The position numbers and the translations under genes are program-made. A stretch of 64,000 bases of DNA, from positions 1,860,001 to 1,924,000 of the forward strand of contig NC_016026.1 of the NCBI RefSeq assembly GCF_000226315.1. Reading direction: 5' to 3'. A model generated the notes under the pieces. It did not search any database. It was not told the DNA's origin and saw only the letters and a list, made by a program, of their open reading frames with translations. Positions 48,081 through 56,282 of this stretch are shown here, piece after piece. The stretch is from Micavibrio aeruginosavorus ARL-13 (GTDB taxonomy: Bacteria > Pseudomonadota > Alphaproteobacteria > Micavibrionales > Micavibrionaceae). Numbering within the stretch: position 1 is the stretch's first letter; every line of letters starts with the position of its first letter.

Positions 48081-48596
48081 TTATTCCCCTGACTTAAACG
48101 CCAGCGCCACACCGTTCATGCAATAGCGCAGGCCCGTCGGGGCCGGCCCGTCTTCGAACACATGACCCAGATGGCCGCCACAATTGGCGCAATGCACCTC
48201 GGTCCGCCCCACCCCGATTTTATAATCCGTCGAGGTTCCGACAGCGTCCGGTGTAATCGGCTGGGTAAAGGACGGCCAGCCCGTGCCGGAATTGTATTTA
48301 TCGGATGATTTAAACAAAGCCTGATCGCACCCGGCGCAATGAAACACGCCCGCCCGCTTTTCATCGTTTAAGGGCGACGTAAAGGCCCGTTCGGTCCCAT
48401 GGTCCCGCAACACATGATAAGCCTCAGGGCTCAGGCGCTTTTTCCACTCCGCATCAGACAGGGTGAAGGGAAAAGACTTGGCATCCTGTGTCGTTTTCTT
48501 GTCGCCGAAGAGACCCATGGCCCATGCTCCTTGTGTCAAAATGGTGGCGGCGCCCACAGCGCCAAGACCGGATAAAAATGCACGTCTATTGATCAT
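48081..48596 (-). CDS. msrB: Exported peptide methionine-R-sulfoxide reductase MsrB
   Basis: 171 residues from the ATG at 48596, which has AAGGAT 7 bases upstream (another ATG at 48605 is too close to it). The N-terminus MINRRAFLSGLGAVGAATIL is a Tat-type signal. The zinc ligands are two CxxC pairs (FHCAGCDQ, VHCANCGG), and the catalytic Cys is in RYCMNGVAL. FTSPLNDEKRAGVFHC and SGTGWPSFTQPI are conserved. It reduces the R-epimer of methionine sulfoxide, outside the cytoplasm. It complements the exported MsrA 7 kb away. Confidence 0.94.
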   Translation of the reverse strand: MINRRAFLSGLGAVGAATILTQGAWAMGLFGDKKTTQDAKSFPFTLSDAEWKKRLSPEAYHVLRDHGTERAFTSPLNDEKRAGVFHCAGCDQALFKSSDKYNSGTGWPSFTQPITPDAVGTSTDYKIGVGRTEVHCANCGGHLGHVFEDGPAPTGLRYCMNGVALAFKSGE

Positions 48597-48683
48597 GACC
48601 GACATCCTTGTGTTCCCCAGTAAGAATAGACCTCTGGCCGCAAATGACCAGAGGCCTTAAAACACTTAGGAAACAAGCTTTTC

Positions 48684-49223
48684 TTAAGGCTGGGCGTCGA
48701 ACCAGCTGCGCGGCAAGGCGTTGGGGGCAGCGTATTTTTTCTCGCTGATCGCACTGCGTTCCAGATTGGCCCAAACGTTGAACACTTCCTGAAGACTGGT
48801 CGGGCCGGCATAGGGTTCACCCCGTTTTTTCAGCACGGTAAACCAGGGCAGATACTGCGTTTTTTCGATGGCATAAAAAACATCTTCAACAATGTCCTGG
48901 CCACGGGCCGCAACGTTATAAAACGCACACGCCGTTTTGACCGGCATCAACAGCATATTGTTTTTATACAGCCGTACATCATGCGGATCAGGCGACATGG
49001 CAATCGCAATCCGCAGCGCATTTGTTTTTTCGCGCATGGATTCAACATCCGGCATCACAAAACCGCGATCAATCGCTTCCGCCATAATGGCCTGATGCAA
49101 TCTGCTGTCCAGCACAGCATCCATACGGTTTAACAACGCACAGCTTTCAAGATACAGGACCAGATAGGCCCGGTAGATCATTGGATGGACTAAAACTTCC
49201 CTGCTTCTTACTGGGGCGCTCAT
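48684..49223 (-). CDS. Hypothetical 179-residue protein
   Basis: I do not recognise the family. An AGGAGG ribosome-binding site 7 bases before the ATG supports the gene. It is predicted mostly helical and soluble, with no signal peptide (VHPMIYRAYLVLYLESCALLNRMDAVLDSRLHQAIMAEAIDRG, then MREKTNALRIAIAMSPDPHDVRLYKNNML). It is Tyr- and Leu-rich and has two or three isolated Cys. An inverted repeat (CCTCTGG with CCAGAGG, 48631-48656) follows its stop and may act as a weak terminator. Confidence 0.7.
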   Translation of the reverse strand: MSAPVRSREVLVHPMIYRAYLVLYLESCALLNRMDAVLDSRLHQAIMAEAIDRGFVMPDVESMREKTNALRIAIAMSPDPHDVRLYKNNMLLMPVKTACAFYNVAARGQDIVEDVFYAIEKTQYLPWFTVLKKRGEPYAGPTSLQEVFNVWANLERSAISEKKYAAPNALPRSWFDAQP

Positions 49224-49255
49224 TTGCGGGCCTCCTGTTTCTTTTTTTATTATCG

Positions 49256-49277
49256 GGCCGGGCTCCCTGTGCCCGGC
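49256..49277. terminator. Possible hairpin terminator after asd
   Basis: GCCGGGC (49257-49263) pairs with GCCCGGC (49271-49277) around a 7-base loop, 13 bases past the asd stop. The flanking T tract is weak on the asd strand, so this is a tentative call. Confidence 0.4.
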
Positions 49278-49289
49278 TTTGTCAGGCGA

Positions 49290-50300
49290 TTACATATACT
49301 CCCGCACCAGAATTTCTGCAATCTGCACGGCGTTCAGGGCGGCGCCTTTCCGTAAGTTGTCGGCAACGCACCAGAAATTCAGGCCATTTTCGACCGTCAC
49401 ATCCTCGCGCACGCGGCTGACGAACACGTTATCTTCGCCCGCGATTTCCGCCGGGGTGACGTATTCCATCTCGCTTTCAAGGTCGATCAGGGTGATGCCC
49501 GGTGCGCCCTGCAACGCCCGTTTGGCCATGGTAGCATCAATATCATTTTCAAATTCCACATTCACCATCGCGGCATGGCCGATAAACACCGGAACGCGCA
49601 CACAGTTGGCGCAAACTTTGATTTTCGGATCGAGAATCTTCTTCGTCTCCACCACCATCTTCCACTCTTCTTTCGTCATGTGATCATCCATGAACATGTC
49701 GATTTGCGGAATGACGTTGAAGGCGATGGTTTTGGTGAACACTTCCGGTGCGGGCGCATTGTTCATGAACACGCCGCGCGTCTGGTTGAACAACTCATCC
49801 ATTGCGTCTTTGCCCGCGCCGGATACGGATTGGTATGTCGATACGACAACGCGTTTCACAATGGCCAGATCGTGCAATGGTTTCAACGCCACGACCATTT
49901 GAATGGTGGAACAATTCGGGTTGGCGATGATGCCTTTCTTTTTATAATCGGCAATTGCGTAGGCATTCACCTCCGGCACGACCAGCGGGACATCCGGGTC
50001 CATGCGAAAATGGCTGGTGTTATCAATCACCACGGCACCGGCCGCGGCGGCACGCGGGGCAAATTCCGCCGACACTTTCGCACCGGGGGATGACAGGACG
50101 ATATCCGTCCCTTTGAAATCATATTTCGCCAGATCCTGAATCTTCAGCGTATCGTCGCCAAAGGACACTTCGCGCCCCGCCGACCGGGAGGAAGCCAAAG
50201 CCACAACATCATCCACCGGGAAATTCCGTTCGGTCAGCGTCGCCAGCATTTCCCGCCCGACATTGCCCGAAGCCCCGACAACCGCCACTTTGTAACCCAT
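49290..50300 (-). CDS. asd: Aspartate-semialdehyde dehydrogenase
   Basis: 336 residues from the ATG at 50300, with GAGGGTT upstream. The NADP-binding motif is VAVVGASGNVGREMLATL, the catalytic Cys130 is in IANPNCSTIQM, and the substrate region is YQSVSGAGKDAMDEL. RVPVFIGHAAMVNVEFE holds a conserved substrate-binding Arg and the catalytic His. It makes aspartate semialdehyde for lysine, diaminopimelate, threonine and methionine, feeding the diaminopimelate used by the murE enzyme. It diverges from the hybrid kinase gene. Confidence 0.96.
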   Translation of the reverse strand: MGYKVAVVGASGNVGREMLATLTERNFPVDDVVALASSRSAGREVSFGDDTLKIQDLAKYDFKGTDIVLSSPGAKVSAEFAPRAAAAGAVVIDNTSHFRMDPDVPLVVPEVNAYAIADYKKKGIIANPNCSTIQMVVALKPLHDLAIVKRVVVSTYQSVSGAGKDAMDELFNQTRGVFMNNAPAPEVFTKTIAFNVIPQIDMFMDDHMTKEEWKMVVETKKILDPKIKVCANCVRVPVFIGHAAMVNVEFENDIDATMAKRALQGAPGITLIDLESEMEYVTPAEIAGEDNVFVSRVREDVTVENGLNFWCVADNLRKGAALNAVQIAEILVREYM

Positions 50301-50401
50301 AAGAACCCTCATTTTCCGGTAGATGAAATTAACCTTCCTTGTGATAGGATGAACGGGTTTGGAAGACAAGCCCCTCTTAAAACAGGCCTATACGACCCAC
50401 C

Positions 50402-52735
50402 ATGTCCCGCCTTACGCAAAATCGGGAATTTTTTGAAAATGTGCCGCTGGGCCTCTGCCTGCTGCGCCATGACGACGCCGCCGATAATGGGGGCGCGCTG
50501 GATATTCTGTTTGCTAACCATGCCATGATTTACATGCTGCGCCCGCCCAAGGGCGTGGAGGGCCCCGCCATTGCCGGACCGTTTGATGTGATTGGGCGGT
50601 CGCTGGATGAAATCTGGCCCAGCCCGTCGATCTGCGATCTGGTCAAAAAACTGAAAAACGGGCAACCGCCGCGCGACATCACCCTGCCCATCTATGACGA
50701 TGATGATGGCCGCCAACGCTGGGCCAAAATTACGATCAGTGAAACGGAATTCGAAGGTACTGCCTGCTACGCCCTGTGGATCACGGATATTTCCGCAACC
50801 AAAGAAGCCGAAGCAAAATTGCAACAGGCCGTGCAGGAGGCCGACCAGGCCGCCGAAATGAAGTCAAATTTTCTGGCCACCATGAGCCATGAAATTCGTA
50901 CACCGATGCAATCGGTCTATGGCTTCCTCGAACTGATCTCCGAAGAAAAACCGCCCGCCGCCATTCAAAATATGGTGGATACCGCCCGTGGCTCCGCCGC
51001 TGGCTTGCTGGAAATTCTCGATGACATCCTCGATCTGGCCAAGATTGATGCTAACAAGATGGAGCTGGATGTTTTCGAAGTTCCCGTGCGTACGCTGGTG
51101 CGCGGGATTTTAGAAGCCCTCTCGGTCCGTGTTATCGGTAAGAACGTCTCCCTGCTCGACAACATCGAATCCGATGTACCGTTCGTTATTATTGGCGACC
51201 CCAAACGCCTGCGCCAGATTATTATGAACCTGGCGGGCAATGCGTTGAAATTCACAGAAAGCGGGTCCGTGACCGTGCGTGTCAGCACGAAGGCCAAAGT
51301 ATTACAGCCAAAAGACAACGGCATCATCCTGCGCATCGAAGTGGCCGATACCGGCATGGGCATGACGCCAGAGGTGATGGCGCGGTTGTTCCAACCGTTT
51401 AACCAGGCCGACAACACAACATCGCGCAAATTTGGCGGGACGGGTTTGGGCCTGTCCATCTGCCGCCGTTTGGTTGAATTGATGGGCGGGCAAATCGGTG
51501 TTGAAAGCACGCCGGGCGAAGGCTCCGTGTTCTGGTTCGAAATTCCGACGGAACAGGTTTCAACCGATTCCCCGACCGTGAATTTGCCAGCTTTGGACGG
51601 GCTCAGCATTTTGTCGGTCGAGGATCACCCGCAGGGTGCGCGCGAGATTGTGAAGTCTCTGCAATCCATGGGCGCGACGGTTGAAAGTTGTGGCACTGTC
51701 GCCGAGGCAATGGATCTGATCCAACGCCGGCCGTTCGACGTGGCCGTGATTGACCAGGGCTTGCCCGACGGGCTGGGCATTGATCTGATCCGTAACATCA
51801 TGCAAATCCGTCCCTTTATGGGGCTAATCATGTACACGGTGCGGGATGATATTGGCCTGCAACACACATTGCAGTCTTTGGGCGTCACTTACCTCGCCAA
51901 ACCGGCCAGCCGTCTGGGCCTTGGCACCGCCGTGATGGATGTGGCCAGCAAGGTCAGCCGCGTCAAAATCGACGGCCCGCGCCGCCTGCTGATCGCCGAG
52001 GACACCGCCAGTGTGCGCGCCGTTCTGGAACGGCAGTTACAAAAACTGGGCGTCGATGCCGATTTCGTGGTGAATGGACAAGATGCCCTGAACGCCCTCG
52101 AAACCGGGCTCTACGGCATCTTGCTCACCGACCTGCATATGCCGGGTGTGGATGGATATACGGTGGTGGCCACCATTCGTGATTCCGAACGGGACCGTGA
52201 CGACGATTCTCATATGCCCGTCATCGCCCTCACCGCCGACGTGCAGATGGCACAGCGCCAGACCTATTTGGCCTATGGGTTTGATGAATGTTTGCTGAAG
52301 CCCGTATCGCTGGGGCAATTTAAACGCCTGCTGATCCGCTGGGGATTATTGAACGAAGGGGGCGATGCGCCCGCATCATCCAACACCGCACAGACCACCA
52401 CGGCATCACCTGGTGGCTCCATCGACATTCCCGCCTTGTGCGAGCAGATGGGCACAGACCCCGCCGAAGCCATCGACATGATGCGCATGTTTGTCGACAT
52501 GACCGCCGCACAAATCGACGCCCTGCAACGCGACGCCGCATCGGGGTCCTACGCCGACATTCGCGAAACGGCCCACAGCCTGAAAGGGGCCGCACGATCG
52601 GCCTGCTGCAACCGCCTGGGCGATATCGCCGCCCGCATTCAAAGTGACGCGGAAAATAATGTGATCAATGCCGATTTGATTATTTCCGCCGCCAAGGAAT
52701 TTGAAGCCGTACGGGCGGCGGTTGCGGCGTTGTGA
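50402..52735 (+). CDS. Soluble hybrid sensor histidine kinase with two receiver domains and Hpt
   Basis: 777 residues. The N-terminal 135 residues look like a PAS domain (NREFFENVPLGLCLLRHDD to YALWITDISATKEAEAKL), joined by a short coiled coil to HisKA with the phospho-His163 in FLATMSHEIRTPMQ. HATPase_c has N, G1 and G2 boxes (IIMNLAGNALKFTESG, VADTGMGM, FGGTGLGLSICRRL). Receiver 1 (about 400-515) has VAVIDQGLPDG, receiver 2 (about 525-645) has GILLTDLHMPGVDGY, and an Hpt domain (about 680-777) has AHSLKGAARSACCNRLG. No membrane helix, so it senses a cytoplasmic signal. The output regulator is unknown. Confidence 0.92.
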   Translation: MSRLTQNREFFENVPLGLCLLRHDDAADNGGALDILFANHAMIYMLRPPKGVEGPAIAGPFDVIGRSLDEIWPSPSICDLVKKLKNGQPPRDITLPIYDDDDGRQRWAKITISETEFEGTACYALWITDISATKEAEAKLQQAVQEADQAAEMKSNFLATMSHEIRTPMQSVYGFLELISEEKPPAAIQNMVDTARGSAAGLLEILDDILDLAKIDANKMELDVFEVPVRTLVRGILEALSVRVIGKNVSLLDNIESDVPFVIIGDPKRLRQIIMNLAGNALKFTESGSVTVRVSTKAKVLQPKDNGIILRIEVADTGMGMTPEVMARLFQPFNQADNTTSRKFGGTGLGLSICRRLVELMGGQIGVESTPGEGSVFWFEIPTEQVSTDSPTVNLPALDGLSILSVEDHPQGAREIVKSLQSMGATVESCGTVAEAMDLIQRRPFDVAVIDQGLPDGLGIDLIRNIMQIRPFMGLIMYTVRDDIGLQHTLQSLGVTYLAKPASRLGLGTAVMDVASKVSRVKIDGPRRLLIAEDTASVRAVLERQLQKLGVDADFVVNGQDALNALETGLYGILLTDLHMPGVDGYTVVATIRDSERDRDDDSHMPVIALTADVQMAQRQTYLAYGFDECLLKPVSLGQFKRLLIRWGLLNEGGDAPASSNTAQTTTASPGGSIDIPALCEQMGTDPAEAIDMMRMFVDMTAAQIDALQRDAASGSYADIRETAHSLKGAARSACCNRLGDIAARIQSDAENNVINADLIISAAKEFEAVRAAVAAL

Positions 52736-52793
52736 TATGATATTTTGATTTAAAACAAAGCAATATGGCGGGCATTTGCCCAATCCCCATCGA

Positions 52794-52856
52794 TTGTCAT
52801 GCCCGCGACTTCGTCGCCCGTAGCTTTATGCGAAGGGGGAAAGCGGGTATGACAAT
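52794..52856. repeat. Intergenic palindromic repeat (REP-like), copy C
   Basis: Outer arms ATTGTCATGCCCGC (52794-52807) and GCGGGTATGACAAT (52843-52856) are inverted with one mismatch; the inner part is a degenerate inverted repeat. It shares the TGTCAT...ATGACA ends and GCGGG core with the repeats at 11365 and 37375. It lies between the convergent hybrid kinase and prepilin genes. Confidence 0.65.
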
Positions 52857-52881
52857 GAAGATAAACCCAACGAAACCTAAA

Positions 52882-53613
52882 TCAATTCGGACAGCCAGCT
52901 TCCTGGAACACGGTCGGTGAACCTTTAATTGTCATCCAGACGCGGAAGCATGTGGAATTGGCTGGGCACTCAACACTACCGTCAGTATCCAGATCCACCG
53001 CCGACCCGCCCGCGACAATTGTATCCGCCTCACACTTGCCAAATTTTTCTTCCAGCTTGGCCAAAGCCGTTTGCAGATAAGAGTCGCTCTTCGTCGTGTG
53101 GGTCCAGAAGAAAATCCCGTCATCCCCGTTATAATATTCCCATTTTTCAAACAGAGGTGGCGGCGGCGGCAGGAATTTTCCCGTCTCGGCCGTAAAAATG
53201 CGTTTGTGATCCTGATCATCACCAGGATTACCGGGGCAACGCAGATATTCAACAAAATCATCGGCATCGGCAGGCGGGGTTGCGCCTGTGAAGTGCGTCG
53301 ATGTGGGCTTGATGGGGAATTTTTTATTCGCCCCCGGGTCACTGCCTGTCGGGCTGTTATCAATCGTGTTATCCCCCTTTTCGTGCAGGATCACACATTC
53401 CTGAATCGCGGTACGGATATACTCCGCCTGTGATTCAATTTCAGAAATGGTTTTAAAGGTGTTCTGGCTCTGCGTCTGTTGGCCCGATGGCTCCATAAAA
53501 CTCAGCGTCAGCGCCGCCAGCAACGCAATCGCGATCAGGATGTAGACCAGCGCGCTGCCGCGCTCACGCTTCCGCATATCTTGCTGTTGTATTTTCGCCG
53601 AACCAACACCCAT
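52882..53613 (-). CDS. Atypical prepilin-like protein 1
   Basis: 243 residues from the ATG at 53613, with AAGGTGA upstream. After a short basic leader (MRKRERG) comes a hydrophobic helix SALVYILIAIALLAALTLSFME, placed like a type IV prepilin cleavage site at Gly19-Ser20. The usual Glu at +5 is absent (Tyr there). The rest is a hydrophilic globular part with Cys residues, ending VFQEAGCPN. It is a paralogue of the next gene in the N-terminal helix. By context it is a pilin or pseudopilin of the machine encoded upstream, but processing is unproven. Confidence 0.65.
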   Translation of the reverse strand: MGVGSAKIQQQDMRKRERGSALVYILIAIALLAALTLSFMEPSGQQTQSQNTFKTISEIESQAEYIRTAIQECVILHEKGDNTIDNSPTGSDPGANKKFPIKPTSTHFTGATPPADADDFVEYLRCPGNPGDDQDHKRIFTAETGKFLPPPPPLFEKWEYYNGDDGIFFWTHTTKSDSYLQTALAKLEEKFGKCEADTIVAGGSAVDLDTDGSVECPANSTCFRVWMTIKGSPTVFQEAGCPN

Positions 53614-53744
53614 TTTAATCACCTTTTTAAAAATACCGCTGTGACCATTATACAAAAGAAAAGCTGGCCATCCAACCCTGGACGACCAGCCTTTCAAACT
53701 CAAGCGAAACAGGTCAATGCAAGGGGATCCCCCCCGCACTCTGC

Positions 53745-54482
53745 TTACCGTTCAACCAGAACGTGGTAGTAGACGTAGTCACCAGAGTTGTTTGCATCAT
53801 AGCAACCAAACGGCTGGCCTGTAAAATCGAGACCAATCGTTACCGCAGCCGAACCCGGAGCTGTGTAACCTTCGTTCATATAGTTGGTGTTACCACCCTC
53901 TTGAGCTCCCGTCGGAATATAGTTCGGCCCGGTAGGAATAGCGTCACCATTCGCATCATTACCGCCTGTAGCAACAATCCCAAGCTCATCGTTAATTTTT
54001 CGGCAAACGTTTCTAGACATACCAGGCAGGAAAGCAATCAAGTCATTCCCCCCTGCGCCGTTGATACCAACGTTTGTAATCTCGGCCTGCATGTTAAAAT
54101 ACCAACGACCATCAGCACCAGCTTCTAACATATCAGCCGATGCATTTGTAAACACTGACCCACCGCCTTGCGGGTGAAACACACCGTAGTTTTCTTCCCC
54201 AGCGATTGAAGCAAAATCCGACGGTGGATTGAACAGAAGGTCTTCAACCTGTGCACCGGCAATAATCATCCGGACAATTGAAGTCCGAATGCCAGCCGGA
54301 TACTGTGTCAGCTGCGCTGAGCTAATCAAGTTGGTTTCACCGGACGCGTCACCCGAACCCGAACGGGTGGATTGCGTTACGGCGTAGGACAGGGCGGCAA
54401 ACAAGGCCACCGCGATCAGGATCAGGAACAGCACGTTCCCGCGCTCCCCCGAACGTTTATTTTCAATCATTGTTGTGGTCAT
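53745..54482 (-). CDS. Atypical prepilin-like protein 2
   Basis: 245 residues with a GAGGAG ribosome-binding site. The leader NKRSGERG precedes NVLFLILIAVALFAALSYAV, almost the same pattern as the downstream gene (ERG-x-x-L-x-x-ILIA-x-AL-x-AAL). No Glu at +5. The globular part is Gly/Asn-rich (GATGGNDANGDAIPTGPNYIPTG-like composition) and looks extracellular. Its base composition is less GC-rich than the neighbours. It is probably a surface-variable pilin subunit; function inferred from position. Confidence 0.65.
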   Translation of the reverse strand: MTTTMIENKRSGERGNVLFLILIAVALFAALSYAVTQSTRSGSGDASGETNLISSAQLTQYPAGIRTSIVRMIIAGAQVEDLLFNPPSDFASIAGEENYGVFHPQGGGSVFTNASADMLEAGADGRWYFNMQAEITNVGINGAGGNDLIAFLPGMSRNVCRKINDELGIVATGGNDANGDAIPTGPNYIPTGAQEGGNTNYMNEGYTAPGSAAVTIGLDFTGQPFGCYDANNSGDYVYYHVLVER

Positions 54483-54560
54483 TTTCCACTCCTCTTTCGC
54501 TCGAAAAAATGTTTCAGTCGGTAGTATGCAATGACATCCGGCGACAATCCACCATAAATA

Positions 54561-55091
54561 TTAATTCGGCTTGTCGACAGAAACCTTATTCACCTTCAAC
54601 AGGGCAATCAATTTATCTTTGTCGCATTCGCGGCCCACGCACATACGATCCACCGTGACACGCCAACCGGCGCCGCCATTTTGCATATGGCCGATGGCTT
54701 CGCGAAATTCGGCAAAGCGCGATGTGTCCGCTGATGTCACCTGAATGCTGGATCCCGAAGCCTGAATTTTCAGGCCCCGGTAAATTTGCGCCAGGTTTTC
54801 AGCAAAACTTTTGACATCGGCCGCAGGAACCGGGATATCCGTCACCTTTGGCACCATGGGCTTCAGCGCCTCAACCTGTTTCAGTTCAGCGCGCAGGGTA
54901 ATCATTTTCTGGGTCTGGATGGTGGCATACAGGCCGAGCGCGCCAGCGGCGGCCCAGGCAATGCCCGCGGCAATCAACGCATTCTGCCCCGCCGTTTGTG
55001 GCAGGTTTTCCAAAAAGCGGTTTAAATCTTCACTGGCCTGCGGCTTCATATATTTTTGAAGCGACCGCCAGTCGAACGACTTGAAGTCCAA
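54561..55091 (-). CDS. Bitopic protein, GspM/PilO-like (pilus assembly)
   Basis: 176 residues. A short cytoplasmic N-terminus, one membrane helix (about 37-58, NALIAAGIAWAAAGALGLYATI), a coiled-coil start (LRAELKQVEALKPMV) and a small periplasmic alpha/beta domain with two Cys (DRMCVGRECDKDKL). This is the layout of GspM or PilO, the inner-membrane platform proteins of type II secretion and type IV pili. Family assignment is structural inference, not sequence recognition. The start lies just downstream of a CtrA-type site, so it may begin a separate transcript with the two prepilins. Confidence 0.6.
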   Translation of the reverse strand: MDFKSFDWRSLQKYMKPQASEDLNRFLENLPQTAGQNALIAAGIAWAAAGALGLYATIQTQKMITLRAELKQVEALKPMVPKVTDIPVPAADVKSFAENLAQIYRGLKIQASGSSIQVTSADTSRFAEFREAIGHMQNGGAGWRVTVDRMCVGRECDKDKLIALLKVNKVSVDKPN

Positions 55092-55173
55092 AATTATAAC
55101 CCTTTGACCCGATCAGTTCCTGTCGGTTGATCCGACTTTATGAACCTTAATATAATATCTTAAAGACAAAGAT

Positions 55174-55188
55174 TTAAAAGCTCTTTAA
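55174..55188 (-). promoter_or_regulatory. CtrA-type binding site TTAA-N7-TTAA
   Basis: TTAA at 55174-55177 and 55185-55188 are separated by exactly 7 bases, the CtrA full-site consensus. It lies 83 bases upstream of the 54561-55091 gene in a 191-bp gap. Other TTAA tetramers nearby (55147, 55160) do not have the right spacing. Confidence 0.6.
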
Positions 55189-55282
55189 AGGCGTTAGACG
55201 TGTTTTTGCATGTTGCGACAGCACCAATCTGAAGCCTTTATTAACAAGGACGCACTATCTGGAAAACGCCCCCATCACAGTG

Positions 55283-56278
55283 TTACGACGTTCCCACCAA
55301 ACGCACCCGGCCATCGCCCTCGATCCCCGGTTTGATGGTTCCACGAATCGGCCCTACACCCTGGCTGAACGATTTTGGCACCAGCGCTTCCCACTCAACC
55401 TTGCCGCCCTTAACCTCATAACGCACCAGCGTTCCTTCGATCGTGCGCAACGTGTCCAGCAACTCCTGAATCCGCACCATGTGACGAATGGTGTCCGACT
55501 GCAACGCGCCATAGGCATTGATCATCAGATCGTTGGAGAGTTTTTCACTGTCCGCCTTCACCTTGGCCAGGTCGCGTTTGACAAACCCCGTCATCAGGAA
55601 TTGCAGAACAATGACACCGACGGCCAAAAACGAAACAGCCAACCCGGAATACAGCAACACCATCGCCGTTGCGCGCGACAATTTTTCGGTACGCAGGGCC
55701 CGGTTCCGCCACGGAATGATGGTCGCAACATCCGGGTTGATGGTGACAAAGTTCGCATCCATGCTCTGGATACGCGGCAACAATGTACGCGCCGCGCCGA
55801 TATAAACCTGCATCCGCGCCGTTTCCGGATCCCACCGCAAGGCGCTGGCCATACCTTCCTGTTCATACAGGTAAACCGTTTCACGATCCCAGTATTCGCT
55901 GTTTCCCGGCAACGCCGCCGCCAGCGGACACCATGTATCCGGCGCACTGGCCAGGGCCACAGACGGCACGGCCAAGTACCAGCAGCGCCCGTCATCGACC
56001 GTGTAACAATAATGAACACGTTCCGTACCGCACGCCTGGGACGCGGCATTCCAGACCGCCTCCTCTTCCGTTCCCGGAATATGCGGTAACGATCCGCCAA
56101 AAATTTCAGACGGCAGGAAAGGGGAAAGATCGGTGCGGAAATCCTTCGCCTCGCCCGCGATAATGTCGGCCATGCCCGGTCGCATACGCGCCGGCCCCTG
56201 ATCCGCGCCAACGGACGCCCCCGGCGTTGCACCCGCCCGGGTCATTTTTTTCAATGTGTCTTTCGTCGGGAAAGCCAT
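55283..56278 (-). CDS. Bitopic protein, GspL/BfpC-like (pilus assembly)
   Basis: 331 residues. A cytoplasmic N-terminal domain of about 200 residues contains several Cys (QACGTERVHYCYTVDDGRCW) and a PETARMQVYIGAARTLLPRI segment. One membrane helix (about 204-229) and a periplasmic part of about 100 residues with a coiled-coil start follow. This topology, and its place directly after the GspF-like gene, suggest the GspL/PilM-N/BfpC platform role linking the ATPase to the periplasm. I see no clear actin-fold motif, so the domain type is uncertain. Confidence 0.6.
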   Translation of the reverse strand: MAFPTKDTLKKMTRAGATPGASVGADQGPARMRPGMADIIAGEAKDFRTDLSPFLPSEIFGGSLPHIPGTEEEAVWNAASQACGTERVHYCYTVDDGRCWYLAVPSVALASAPDTWCPLAAALPGNSEYWDRETVYLYEQEGMASALRWDPETARMQVYIGAARTLLPRIQSMDANFVTINPDVATIIPWRNRALRTEKLSRATAMVLLYSGLAVSFLAVGVIVLQFLMTGFVKRDLAKVKADSEKLSNDLMINAYGALQSDTIRHMVRIQELLDTLRTIEGTLVRYEVKGGKVEWEALVPKSFSQGVGPIRGTIKPGIEGDGRVRLVGTS

Positions 56279-56282
56279 AATT

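Noticed and set aside
55147-55163. Second CtrA site (TTAA...TTAA)
   Set aside because: Spacing is 9 bases, not 7; only the 55174-55188 pair fits.
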